From an uncultured Lachnospiraceae bacterium (GTDB lineage: Bacteria; Bacillota; Clostridia; Lachnospirales; Lachnospiraceae), in NCBI GenBank assembly GCA_949471785.1, contig CASWRE010000031.1, forward strand, positions 1-40,527: 40,527 nt of DNA, given 5' to 3'. Below, one piece after another: positions 33,825 to 40,527 of the stretch; positions within the stretch are counted from its first letter, which is position 1; the number at the start of each line of letters is the position of its first letter. Below the pieces are notes generated by a model. The model did not search any database. It was not told the origin of the DNA and saw only the letters and a list, made by a program, of their open reading frames with translations. The position numbers were made by a program, and so were the translations under genes.

Positions 33825-33920
33825 GATCTATTCCTCCCGCCGCACGCCAGAGTACACGAAAAACCTGTCATTACACAAAGCATGCCTTCTGTACGACAAC
33901 TTTCCCGTATACTGAGGCAT

Positions 33921-33957
33921 ATAGAAAACAGGGGACAGATACCCTGTACCTGCCCCC
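33921..33957 (-). terminator. Terminator after rplS
   Basis: Eight-base arms GGGGACAG and CTGCCCCC (33931-33938, 33950-33957, one wobble pair) around an 11-nt loop. On the minus strand they are followed by TGTTTTCTAT. The 166-nt gap to lepB otherwise holds no gene. Confidence 0.6.
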
Positions 33958-33990
33958 GATATAACTGCTATATGCAGAACTTCGCCTGCT

Positions 33991-34338
33991 TTATTTTACC
34001 AGCTCTTTTACCTTCGCAGCCTTGCCAACGCGATCTCTCAGGTAATACAGCTTCGCGCGTCTCACTTTACCGCGTCTCACCACCTCGATATTTACCACGT
34101 TGGGGGAATGCAGCGGCCATGTTTTCTCCACGCCGATACCGCTGGAGGATTTGCGGACAGTGAAAGTCTCCCTGTTACCGCCACCCTGCCTCTTAATCAC
34201 AATACCTTCAAATACCTGAATCCTCTCGCGATTTCCCTCTTTGATACGGCCATGTACACGCACCGTATCGCCCACATGAAAAACGGGAACTTCCGCCTTC
34301 ATCTGGCCTGCTTCGATATTTCTGATAATGTCGTTCAT
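33991..34338 (-). CDS. rplS: 50S ribosomal protein L19
   Basis: The 115-residue protein matches L19 throughout: [12 protein letters not shown] at the start, [51 protein letters not shown] and the basic [14 protein letters not shown]. It lies at the 30S-50S interface. A strong promoter (34417-34445) and an AAAGGAG site precede it. Confidence 0.98.
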   Translation of the reverse strand: MNDIIRNIEAGQMKAEVPVFHVGDTVRVHGRIKEGNRERIQVFEGIVIKRQGGGNRETFTVRKSSSGIGVEKTWPLHSPNVVNIEVVRRGKVRRAKLYYLRDRVGKAAKVKELVK

Positions 34339-34416
34339 CTTCCTTGTCTCCTTTTCACTTTTGGATGTTCATAATACGCCTGTACCAGAGGACCATCTTT
34401 TTCTACAACGTGTCTG

Positions 34417-34445
34417 ATTATACAATAGAATCCGGCGGGATGCAA
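34417..34445 (-). promoter_or_regulatory. Promoter of rplS
   Basis: On the minus strand TTGCAT (34445-34440), 17-nt spacer, TATAAT (34422-34417). The leader to the start codon is about 70 nt. Confidence 0.75.
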
Positions 34446-34466
34446 GGATTTTTTTACTTCTTATTC

Positions 34467-34496
34467 TTGCAGCCTGCTCCGCCGCTCCCGTATAAT
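34467..34496 (+). promoter_or_regulatory. Promoter of the GH95-like gene
   Basis: TTGCAG (34467-34472), 18-nt spacer, TATAAT (34491-34496). It is divergent from and close to the rplS promoter. AAAGGAGG and the start codon follow within 40 nt. Confidence 0.65.
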
Positions 34497-34533
34497 AAAA
34501 GCAGATTACTTACAAAGGAGGCAACAGACGCTC

Positions 34534-36795
34534 ATGTATAACCCCCGAAAAATACCGGACGAACACTTGAATTTATTTTTCCCCCGAACTCTTACGTCCT
34601 GGGATGAAGCCATTCCGCTGGGAAACGGCCTCTGCGGCGCGCTGATCTGGGGAACCTCTAAGGGACTGCGGTTCAGCCTGGATCGAGGGGATCTCTGGGA
34701 TACCACGCCTTATGACGGGATCTTTGATGAAGAATTTTCCTATCCGGCCATGGTAAAGCTGGCCAGAGAAAAAAACGCGGACGAAATCCGGCGCGTTTTC
34801 GACGCTCCCTACAATCAACCCCTGCCCTCCAAACTCCCTGCGGGAAAACTGATTTTTGATTTTCGATGCAACGCCAACGTATGCTCCGAGCTGAATCTGC
34901 GAAATGCGGAGGCAGTCGTCACCGTCGGGGGAACCATACGGCTCCGAAGCTTTCTGCACGCCGGGCAAAAAGTCGGCATGATACGGCTGAACCGGCCGCT
35001 TTCCGCCTTTTCTTTCCGGGTGGAAAGACCGCCCTACGGAACAGGAGAGAAAGCAGAAGGAGACCGCAAAAATGCGGAAGGCCCCGTACGGCTGTCTTTA
35101 GACCGGCTTTCCTATCCGGTCCCGGAAATCGTCTCCGAAAAAAATCTCTGTTATTTCACTCAGGATATCGACGCAGCGTTCTCCTACGGCGTTTTTGCCA
35201 TGCTCAGGGAACATAAATATTCCGTGGACATTGCCTATATGATTGCCTCCTCCAGGGACGGAGAGAACTGGAAACGGCAGGCTCTGGACGCTCTGGCAGA
35301 CGCCCTGGGGCAGGGATATGACGTTATGCTGCAAAGCCACGCCGCATGGTGGGAAGCATACTGGGGCAAAAGCAGCGTTACTCTGCCGGATGAGCTGTTT
35401 GAAAAAAACTGGTATTTAGCACAGTATTATCTGGCTTCCTGCTCCCGAAAAGGAGCCTATCCCATGCCGCTCCAGGGAGTGTGGACTGCAGACGACGGTT
35501 CCCTGCCCCCGTGGAAAGGGGATTACCATTTTGATCTGAACGTGCAGCTGACCTACGCAAGCTACCTGAAAGCCAACCACTTTGAGGAGGGGGAAGCCCT
35601 GACAGACTATCTCTGGGCCATGGCGGACTGCGGAAGAAAGTTTGCGAAATCTTTCTACCATGCAAAAGGGCTGTGCCTGCCGTCCACCATGACGATCGAC
35701 GGGACTCCCCTGGGCGGCTGGGGCATGTATTCCCTGTCTCCCACCAACCAGCTCTGGATATGCCAGCTCATGGAGCGGCACTACCGTTACACCGGCGACC
35801 GGAAATTCCTGGAGGAGCGTGCCTATCCCTACCTGGCGGAAACAGCGGAATTCATCCTGGACATCCTGGAAAAAAGAGACGGCCAATACTATCTTCCTGT
35901 TTCTACTTCCCCGGAGATCCATGACGACCGGATAGAAGCCTTTCTGACGCCCAACAGCAACTACGACCTGGCGCTCATGCGATATCTGTTCCAGGCCCTG
36001 GAAAAACTGTCTACGGAGCTGCAAAATGGCGAGACGGCCCGATGGAACCAGGCTCTCTCCGGTCTGCCTGAGCTGTCCGTCAAGGAAAACGGCGTTTTCA
36101 TGCTGAGTCCCGATGAAGAACTCCGGGAATCCCACCGTCATTTCTCCCATGCCATGGCGATTCACCCACTGCGCCTTATCCCCTATGAGGGAGAGGAAAA
36201 CCGCCGGATCATCGACGCTACAATCCTGGATCTGGAACGTCTGGGAACCGGTTTTTGGGTGGGCTTTTCCTTTGCATGGATGGCCGAACTATACGCCGTA
36301 CAACAAAACGGTAACGGCGCGGCCCAGCAGCTGGAGCTTTTCTGGCGAAACTACTGCCTGCCTAACGGCTTTCATGTAAACGGCGACTACAGAGGACGGG
36401 GAACCTCCACATTCCATTACCGGGCCTTTACCCTGGAGGGAAATTTCTGCGCGGCCGACGCCCTGCAGGAAATGCTGCTACAGAGCGAGAATCATACGCT
36501 CTCACTGTTTCCGGCCGTCCCGGACGAATGGGAAGAAGAAACTGTCGCGTTTGACCAGTTTGCGGCGGAAAACGGACTGCTTGTATCCGCCGCCATGCAA
36601 AAGGGCAGCGTAACGTCACTTTCCCTGCAGCCCAAATATTCCGGCACAGTCTATCTGAAAAAAAGTGAGAAAACGGCTTCCCTCATCCGGACCATCCAGG
36701 AACGGCTCCCGGAAAAAGTCACCGCGGGCAGCGACCGAATCGGCATTACCCTGTCCGCGAAAACAGTATACCGTTTTGAGACGGAAACCTGTTGA
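34534..36795 (+). CDS. GH95-like glycoside hydrolase (alpha-L-fucosidase-type fold)
   Basis: The 753-residue protein has the GH95 N-terminal signature DEAIPLGNGLCGALIWG at about 24-40, a central (alpha/alpha)6 barrel (FDLNVQLTYASYLKANHF, YPYLAETAEFILDIL, STSPEIHDD) and a beta-rich C-terminus (SLSLQPKYSGTVYLKK). GH95 enzymes release alpha-1,2-fucose or galactose from host and plant glycans. The usual WPAE-type motif after the barrel Asn is replaced by YASYLKAN, so specificity may differ. No signal peptide is present, so it should act on imported oligosaccharides. It is preceded by its own promoter and stands in a plus-strand island with nagB inside minus-strand housekeeping genes. No transporter gene is adjacent. 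Confidence 0.82.
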   Translation: MYNPRKIPDEHLNLFFPRTLTSWDEAIPLGNGLCGALIWGTSKGLRFSLDRGDLWDTTPYDGIFDEEFSYPAMVKLAREKNADEIRRVFDAPYNQPLPSKLPAGKLIFDFRCNANVCSELNLRNAEAVVTVGGTIRLRSFLHAGQKVGMIRLNRPLSAFSFRVERPPYGTGEKAEGDRKNAEGPVRLSLDRLSYPVPEIVSEKNLCYFTQDIDAAFSYGVFAMLREHKYSVDIAYMIASSRDGENWKRQALDALADALGQGYDVMLQSHAAWWEAYWGKSSVTLPDELFEKNWYLAQYYLASCSRKGAYPMPLQGVWTADDGSLPPWKGDYHFDLNVQLTYASYLKANHFEEGEALTDYLWAMADCGRKFAKSFYHAKGLCLPSTMTIDGTPLGGWGMYSLSPTNQLWICQLMERHYRYTGDRKFLEERAYPYLAETAEFILDILEKRDGQYYLPVSTSPEIHDDRIEAFLTPNSNYDLALMRYLFQALEKLSTELQNGETARWNQALSGLPELSVKENGVFMLSPDEELRESHRHFSHAMAIHPLRLIPYEGEENRRIIDATILDLERLGTGFWVGFSFAWMAELYAVQQNGNGAAQQLELFWRNYCLPNGFHVNGDYRGRGTSTFHYRAFTLEGNFCAADALQEMLLQSENHTLSLFPAVPDEWEEETVAFDQFAAENGLLVSAAMQKGSVTSLSLQPKYSGTVYLKKSEKTASLIRTIQERLPEKVTAGSDRIGITLSAKTVYRFETETC

Positions 36796-36843
36796 AAGCG
36801 CCTCAACATCTCATAACCACCCGCAAAAAAGCAAATTTTGTGA

Positions 36844-36882
36844 AAAACAGGGCAAGTTTTTGAAAGGAAACGGCCCTGTTTT
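36844..36882 (+). terminator. Inverted repeat between the GH95-like gene and nagB
   Basis: Perfect 10-bp arms AAAACAGGGC and GCCCTGTTTT (36844-36853, 36873-36882) around 19 nt. It could terminate the glycosidase transcript, with the T-run in the stem, or be a regulatory dyad in front of nagB. Confidence 0.35.
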
Positions 36883-36886
36883 CCGG

Positions 36887-36906
36887 TATAATACAAGTAT
36901 TGTATT
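36887..36906 (+). promoter_or_regulatory. nagB -10 region with overlapping palindrome
   Basis: TATAAT (36887-36892) has no good -35. AATACAA-GTA-TTGTATT (36890-36906) is a 7-bp dyad overlapping the -10 and start point, as expected for a repressor site. The start codon follows 21 nt later after AGGGAGG. Confidence 0.45.
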
Positions 36907-36927
36907 TGTATTTCAGGGAGGATCAAC

Positions 36928-37680
36928 ATGAGAATATATCAGATGAAAAATTATGATGAGATGAGCCGGAAAGCAGCGGATCTGATCGCCGCCCAGGTCA
37001 TTGTGAAGCCGGACGCAGTCCTGGGACTGGCCACGGGTTCCACCCCCCTCGGAGCCTACCGGCTGCTGATCGAACGTTATCAAAAGAATGAATTGGATTT
37101 TTCAGAGATCTGTTCCGTTAATCTGGATGAATATATGGGGCTTTCCGCCGCCAATGCGCAAAGCTACGCTTATTTTATGCGCAGCAATTTCTTTGACAGC
37201 ATCAATATTCTGCCGGAAAACACTCATATTCCTAATGGCCTGGAAGAAGATACCGTGCTGGAATGCGACCGGTATGAGCGGGTCATCGGAGCGCTGGGCG
37301 GTATTGATCTGCAGATCCTGGGGATCGGCGGTAACGGACACATCGGATTCAATGAGCCTGGAGATGCCTTCATACCGGAGACCCACTGTGTGGAACTGGC
37401 CGCAAGCACCATACAGGCCAACGCCCGCTTTTTCGCTTCCCGGGGCGAGGTGCCCACGGCCGCCTATACCATGGGCATTCGATCCATTCTGCAGGCAAAA
37501 AGCATTGTACTCATGGCCTCGGGAAAAGCTAAAGCTAAAGCTCTGTACCGCGCGCTGCGCGGCCCCATCACTCCCGCCCTGCCCGCATCCGTTCTGCAGC
37601 TTCACGGCAATCTGTCTGTTGTGGCAGATGAAGAGGCTCTGTCAGACATCAAAGCAACTTCCACCGATAAACTCCCGTAA
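36928..37680 (+). CDS. nagB: Glucosamine-6-phosphate deaminase
   Basis: The 250-residue enzyme turns glucosamine 6-phosphate into fructose 6-phosphate and ammonia. Signatures are LATGSTPLGAY at 34-44, NLDEYMGL with D67, and GIGGNGHIGFNEP with H138 of the catalytic set. Length fits the short Firmicute form (about 240-250; the E. coli enzyme is 266). It follows the GH95-like gene on the plus strand but has its own promoter region. Its last 39 nt overlap the end of the convergent uridine-kinase-like gene, which is unusual. Confidence 0.96.
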   Translation: MRIYQMKNYDEMSRKAADLIAAQVIVKPDAVLGLATGSTPLGAYRLLIERYQKNELDFSEICSVNLDEYMGLSAANAQSYAYFMRSNFFDSINILPENTHIPNGLEEDTVLECDRYERVIGALGGIDLQILGIGGNGHIGFNEPGDAFIPETHCVELAASTIQANARFFASRGEVPTAAYTMGIRSILQAKSIVLMASGKAKAKALYRALRGPITPALPASVLQLHGNLSVVADEEALSDIKATSTDKLP

Positions 37681-39312
37681 AATGGAATTCTTCGCCACCG
37701 GCTCCCCCGGCATGGTCAGAAAATAATCCAGGAATTTCAGCAGCCGCACCGCCTCGTCATACTCGGGATCATCTTTTTTGATCTGAAACAGCAGAGGCTG
37801 CGCATGGATTTTCAATACGGCCAGCTCATAGAGAAGGGCCGAGTTGAACATGGCGTCCGCTTCCTCCTGATAGGGAAAGATATTCTGCTCCTCCCCGCGC
37901 CGCACAGAAGGCCAGCGGGCAATCGTATCCTTAGCCGTGTTGCCTCTGGTGCGATTGTCACGCACGATCCGGCGGAGCAGCCTGCCGTCGGTGGTGGGAA
38001 TCCTGTTATGTTCGTCAATATTGAGCTGAGTCAGGGCGCTGACATAAATCTTGTATTTATTTTGCCTGGGCAGCGCGTGGCTGAAAGCGTCGTTCAGACA
38101 ATGGATACCCTCAATCACCAGCACGTCCCCTGCTCCCATCCGCAATTTCTGCCCGCGATATTCCCTTTTCCCGGTGAGGAAATTGTAGGTGGGAAGCTCC
38201 ACTTCCTCCCCCGCCAACAGCCTGGTCATGTCACTGTTGAACTGCTCCGTATCCACAGCGCCCAAGCACTCAAAATCATAGTCTCCGTTCACGTCCCTGG
38301 GGGTATCACTGCGATTCCGGAAATAATTATCCGCGGAAATCGCATGAGGATGAAGGCCATGGGCAATCAGCTGTACGGACAACCTCCTGGAAAAAGTGGT
38401 CTTTCCCGAAGAAGAAGGACCCGCTATCATGACAAATTTAATCTGCTTTTGTCCGGCGATGGTTTCGGCTATACGAGATATTTTCCCCTCCTGCAGGGCC
38501 TCCGACACCAGATACAGCTCCGTCCCCCTGCCCTGGCTGATCTGTTCATTGAGCTCGCCCACCGTGGAAGCTCCCATTCGCTCCGCCCAGTCCTCAGCCT
38601 GTCTCTGGGTGGAAAATATCTTCGGTGAGGAAACAAAAGGCCGCACCACATCCGGATTTCCCTCACCGGGCATCATCAGCACCACGCCGTCCTCATAGGG
38701 AACCAGCTCGAACTGCTTCAGATACCCTGTGTGCCACACCATAAAGCCATAAAAGTAATCTTCAAATTCCTCCAGACTGTACAAATTGATTCTGGACACC
38801 CGGCGGTAAGAAAACAGTTTTTCCTTATCGTACATACCGTACCGGTGAAACAGCTCCACCGCGTCTGCCGTATTCTCGCTCCGCTTCATCACCGGAAGAT
38901 CCTGCCGCACCATCCGGAGCATCTCATCACGAACCGCATCCAGAAAATCCTGATCAATCCGCACGTCTCCCCGTATGGTGTAAAAAAATCCGTCTCCGAT
39001 GGCAAAATGCAGAACCACTTTCTCAATCTTCTCCCGCCCCAGCACGCGATAAACAGCCCGCAGGAAAAGCAGATTCATACTCCTTTTATAGGTCTTATGC
39101 CCAATCGAATCCTTAACAGACAAAAAAGACACCCTGCAAGGCTTTTTGATCCTTTTATGAAGCTCCCGAAGTTTCCCGTCCACCCTGGCCAGCAATGCCG
39201 GATGCACATGGACAGTATCATAATACCTCTCCGCCAGCTCTCCCAGCCGCGTCCCATAGGGAACCTCAACCGCCTTATTCTCCATATGTACGGAAACCAT
39301 CGTCTGTTCCAT
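37642..39312 (-). CDS. Uridine-kinase-like nucleoside kinase with TGS/ThrRS-like N-terminus
   Basis: The 556-residue protein has an N-terminal TGS-like region (VEVPYGTRLGELAERYY), a middle region like the second additional domain of threonyl-tRNA synthetase (LHFAIGDGFFYTI, about 60-200), and a C-terminal P-loop kinase of the uridine kinase/phosphoribulokinase group with GPSSSGKTT at 298-306, SADNYFRNR and VIEGIHCLND. This fused form is common in Clostridia and Bacteroides and is named nucleoside or uridine kinase; the substrate is not proven. The ATG at 39312 has GGAGG 9 nt upstream. Its 3' end overlaps nagB by 39 nt tail to tail. Confidence 0.88.
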   Translation of the reverse strand: MEQTMVSVHMENKAVEVPYGTRLGELAERYYDTVHVHPALLARVDGKLRELHKRIKKPCRVSFLSVKDSIGHKTYKRSMNLLFLRAVYRVLGREKIEKVVLHFAIGDGFFYTIRGDVRIDQDFLDAVRDEMLRMVRQDLPVMKRSENTADAVELFHRYGMYDKEKLFSYRRVSRINLYSLEEFEDYFYGFMVWHTGYLKQFELVPYEDGVVLMMPGEGNPDVVRPFVSSPKIFSTQRQAEDWAERMGASTVGELNEQISQGRGTELYLVSEALQEGKISRIAETIAGQKQIKFVMIAGPSSSGKTTFSRRLSVQLIAHGLHPHAISADNYFRNRSDTPRDVNGDYDFECLGAVDTEQFNSDMTRLLAGEEVELPTYNFLTGKREYRGQKLRMGAGDVLVIEGIHCLNDAFSHALPRQNKYKIYVSALTQLNIDEHNRIPTTDGRLLRRIVRDNRTRGNTAKDTIARWPSVRRGEEQNIFPYQEEADAMFNSALLYELAVLKIHAQPLLFQIKKDDPEYDEAVRLLKFLDYFLTMPGEPVAKNSILREFIGGSCFDV

Positions 39313-39424
39313 ATGCCATTTCCTCCTTCCTGCTCCGCAACGATTTTCATCTGCACCGATACTACGTTTATCCTATGCAAAAAAACATCGTCGCCACCAT
39401 CTCCGTCATGCCGGCGACGGCCGC

Positions 39425-40117
39425 CTACCGAAAACACCTCAAAGCCTCCCGTATAAATCCCAGTTCCTTTTCAATCCCCCGCAGCCTTAGAAAGGCGCCG
39501 TCCGTTCCCGCCCTTTGCAGCCTGTCCGCTATCTGCAGCCGGGCGCGCTCCTCTTTCTCCAGATACCGTTTAAGCACAGGATGCTTTCTTTCCAGCAGAA
39601 TCTTCCCATACAAAAACCATATCTCCCGGTCATAGTCCATGACCCCTTGTACGACCCGGAACATCGGGTAATACTTCCCGTCTTCAAAGACCATCTCCTC
39701 GTCCGCAATCCGCCAGCCGGCTCTCTGCAGAAAACGGCGCACCTCATGGACATCCGACTGGGGCTGCAGCGCCAGTTCCCGGAACCCCGGCAGCAGGGCC
39801 TGTCCGTCCGCGAGGATTTTCTTCATAAGCATACCGCCCATACCGGCAATTACCAGCGAATCACACTCGCCAAAGGCCAGCTTTTCCAGGCCGTCGCTGA
39901 GACGGGTCTCTATTACATCCTCTCCGCGATGAGCGCGGATATGCTCCTTTGCACGGCTTAAGGGCCCTTCCCCCACATCCATGGCTATGGCCGAGGGAAT
40001 TCGCCCCCGCTCCCATAACCAGATCGGCACATATCCGTGATCCGTCCCCACATCTGCCAGACGGCTGCCCGGCGTCACGAGAAGTGCCACTGCCTGTAAA
40101 CGTTCGGACAACTGCAT
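39425..40117 (-). CDS. trmK: tRNA (adenine(22)-N1)-methyltransferase TrmK
   Basis: The 230-residue SAM-dependent enzyme methylates A22 in tRNA of Firmicutes. The SAM-binding motif LADVGTDHGYVPIWL at 20-34, followed by AIAMDVGEGPLSRA and VIAGMGGMLM, is characteristic. A helical C-terminal domain follows (about 165-230). It lies 10 nt downstream of rpoD, a conserved Firmicute pairing. Partner Nif3-like gene is not seen downstream. Confidence 0.95.
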   Translation of the reverse strand: MQLSERLQAVALLVTPGSRLADVGTDHGYVPIWLWERGRIPSAIAMDVGEGPLSRAKEHIRAHRGEDVIETRLSDGLEKLAFGECDSLVIAGMGGMLMKKILADGQALLPGFRELALQPQSDVHEVRRFLQRAGWRIADEEMVFEDGKYYPMFRVVQGVMDYDREIWFLYGKILLERKHPVLKRYLEKEERARLQIADRLQRAGTDGAFLRLRGIEKELGFIREALRCFR

Positions 40118-40127
40118 AGGCTGCCTC

Positions 40128-40527
40128 TCAATCCAGATAATCTTTCAGCTTGCGGCTGCGGCTCGGATGGCGCAGTTTGCGCAGAGCTTTCGCCTCGATC
40201 TGGCGGATACGCTCACGGGTCACATTAAATTCCTTTCCCACTTCTTCCAGCGTGCGGGCCCGTCCATCATCCAAACCGAAACGCAGACGCAATACCTTCT
40301 GTTCCCTGTCAGTCAATGTCCCCAACACTTCCACCAGCTGCTCTTTGAGCAACGTAAAGGCCGCCGCGTCCGCCGGCACGGGCACATTGTCGTCCTGAAT
40401 GAAATCGCCCAGATGGCTGTCCTCCTCCTCGCCGATAGGCGTTTCCAGAGATACCGGCTCCTGAGAAATCTTCAGGATCTCACGAACCCGCTCCACCGGC
40501 ATATTCATCTCATCTGCAATCTCCTCC
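40128..40527 (-). CDS. rpoD: Primary sigma factor RpoD, C-terminal part (start outside window)
   Basis: The frame is open to the window edge. Visible are the end of region 3 ([20 protein letters not shown]), the following acidic [11 protein letters not shown], and region 4 with [18 protein letters not shown] and the helix-turn-helix [20 protein letters not shown], then the end [10 protein letters not shown]. This is the housekeeping sigma that would read the TTGnnn/TATAAT promoters noted here. Confidence 0.97.
   Translation of the reverse strand, partial: EEIADEMNMPVERVREILKISQEPVSLETPIGEEEDSHLGDFIQDDNVPVPADAAAFTLLKEQLVEVLGTLTDREQKVLRLRFGLDDGRARTLEEVGKEFNVTRERIRQIEAKALRKLRHPSRSRKLKDYLD

Overview
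The window reads as a chromosome segment of an acetogenic Clostridia species, most likely Lachnospiraceae near Blautia or Marvinbryantia. The case rests on a complete carbonyl-branch Wood-Ljungdahl (acs/cooS) cluster, a MetF-MetV-RnfC2-type methylene-THF reductase, the clostridial order DUF512 radical SAM - der - plsY, a long-form PRPP synthetase, and Firmicute-style housekeeping genes (rplS-lepB-rbgA-rnhB-yraN, rpoD-trmK). Composition is moderately GC-rich. Almost every gene is on the minus strand. The exceptions are prs and a GH95-like glycosidase plus nagB.

Layout. 1-1405: an AAA-ATPase-like/PD-(D/E)XK gene cut by the window edge. 1549-2499: a membrane-anchored polysaccharide deacetylase. 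2679-17615 (minus): a C1 cluster read as His/Cys-rich CooJ-like protein, cooT, cooC, cooS/acsA, second cooC, acsB, acsD, acsC, acsE, acsV (RACo activator), DUF3786, fchA, folD, yaaA. A good sigma-A promoter precedes it at 17660-17688. 17811-21121: plsY, der, DUF512. 21399-24878: metF, metV, rnfC2. 25290-26459 (plus): prs. 26582-29283: chemoreceptor and pgeF. 29284-29670: a gene-free, highly palindromic stretch. 29671-34338: NCS2 purine-type permease, yraN, rnhB, rbgA, lepB, rplS. 34534-37680 (plus): GH95-like glycosidase and nagB. 37642-40527: uridine-kinase-like protein, trmK and the 3' end of rpoD.

How the genes work together. FchA and FolD convert formyl/methenyl-THF to methylene-THF. MetF/MetV/RnfC2 reduces it to methyl-THF with NADH as probable donor. 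AcsE passes the methyl group to the corrinoid Fe-S protein AcsCD, which AcsV keeps reduced. CooS makes CO from CO2 and AcsB joins methyl, CO and CoA to acetyl-CoA. Two CooC ATPases, CooT and the His/Cys-rich protein form a nickel-maturation set for CooS and AcsB. Formate dehydrogenase, formyl-THF ligase, hydrogenase and the Rnf complex are not in the window.

The least-described material is: (1) the 116-residue His/Cys-rich protein opening the acs cluster, a candidate CooJ analogue with its metal-binding tract at the other end; (2) an RnfC2-type protein with a MetV-like N-terminal half, beside a separate MetV; (3) a FolD with Phe in place of the usual glutamine, beside a dedicated cyclohydrolase; (4) a family of short intergenic palindromes with GTAAC-N-GTTC arms; (5) a BIME-like pair of mirror-image bulged hairpins at 29481-29576, bracketed by a 15-bp inverted repeat; (6) strong stem-loops in nearly all long gaps between acs genes. 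No tRNA, rRNA, CRISPR array, transposase or prophage gene was seen.
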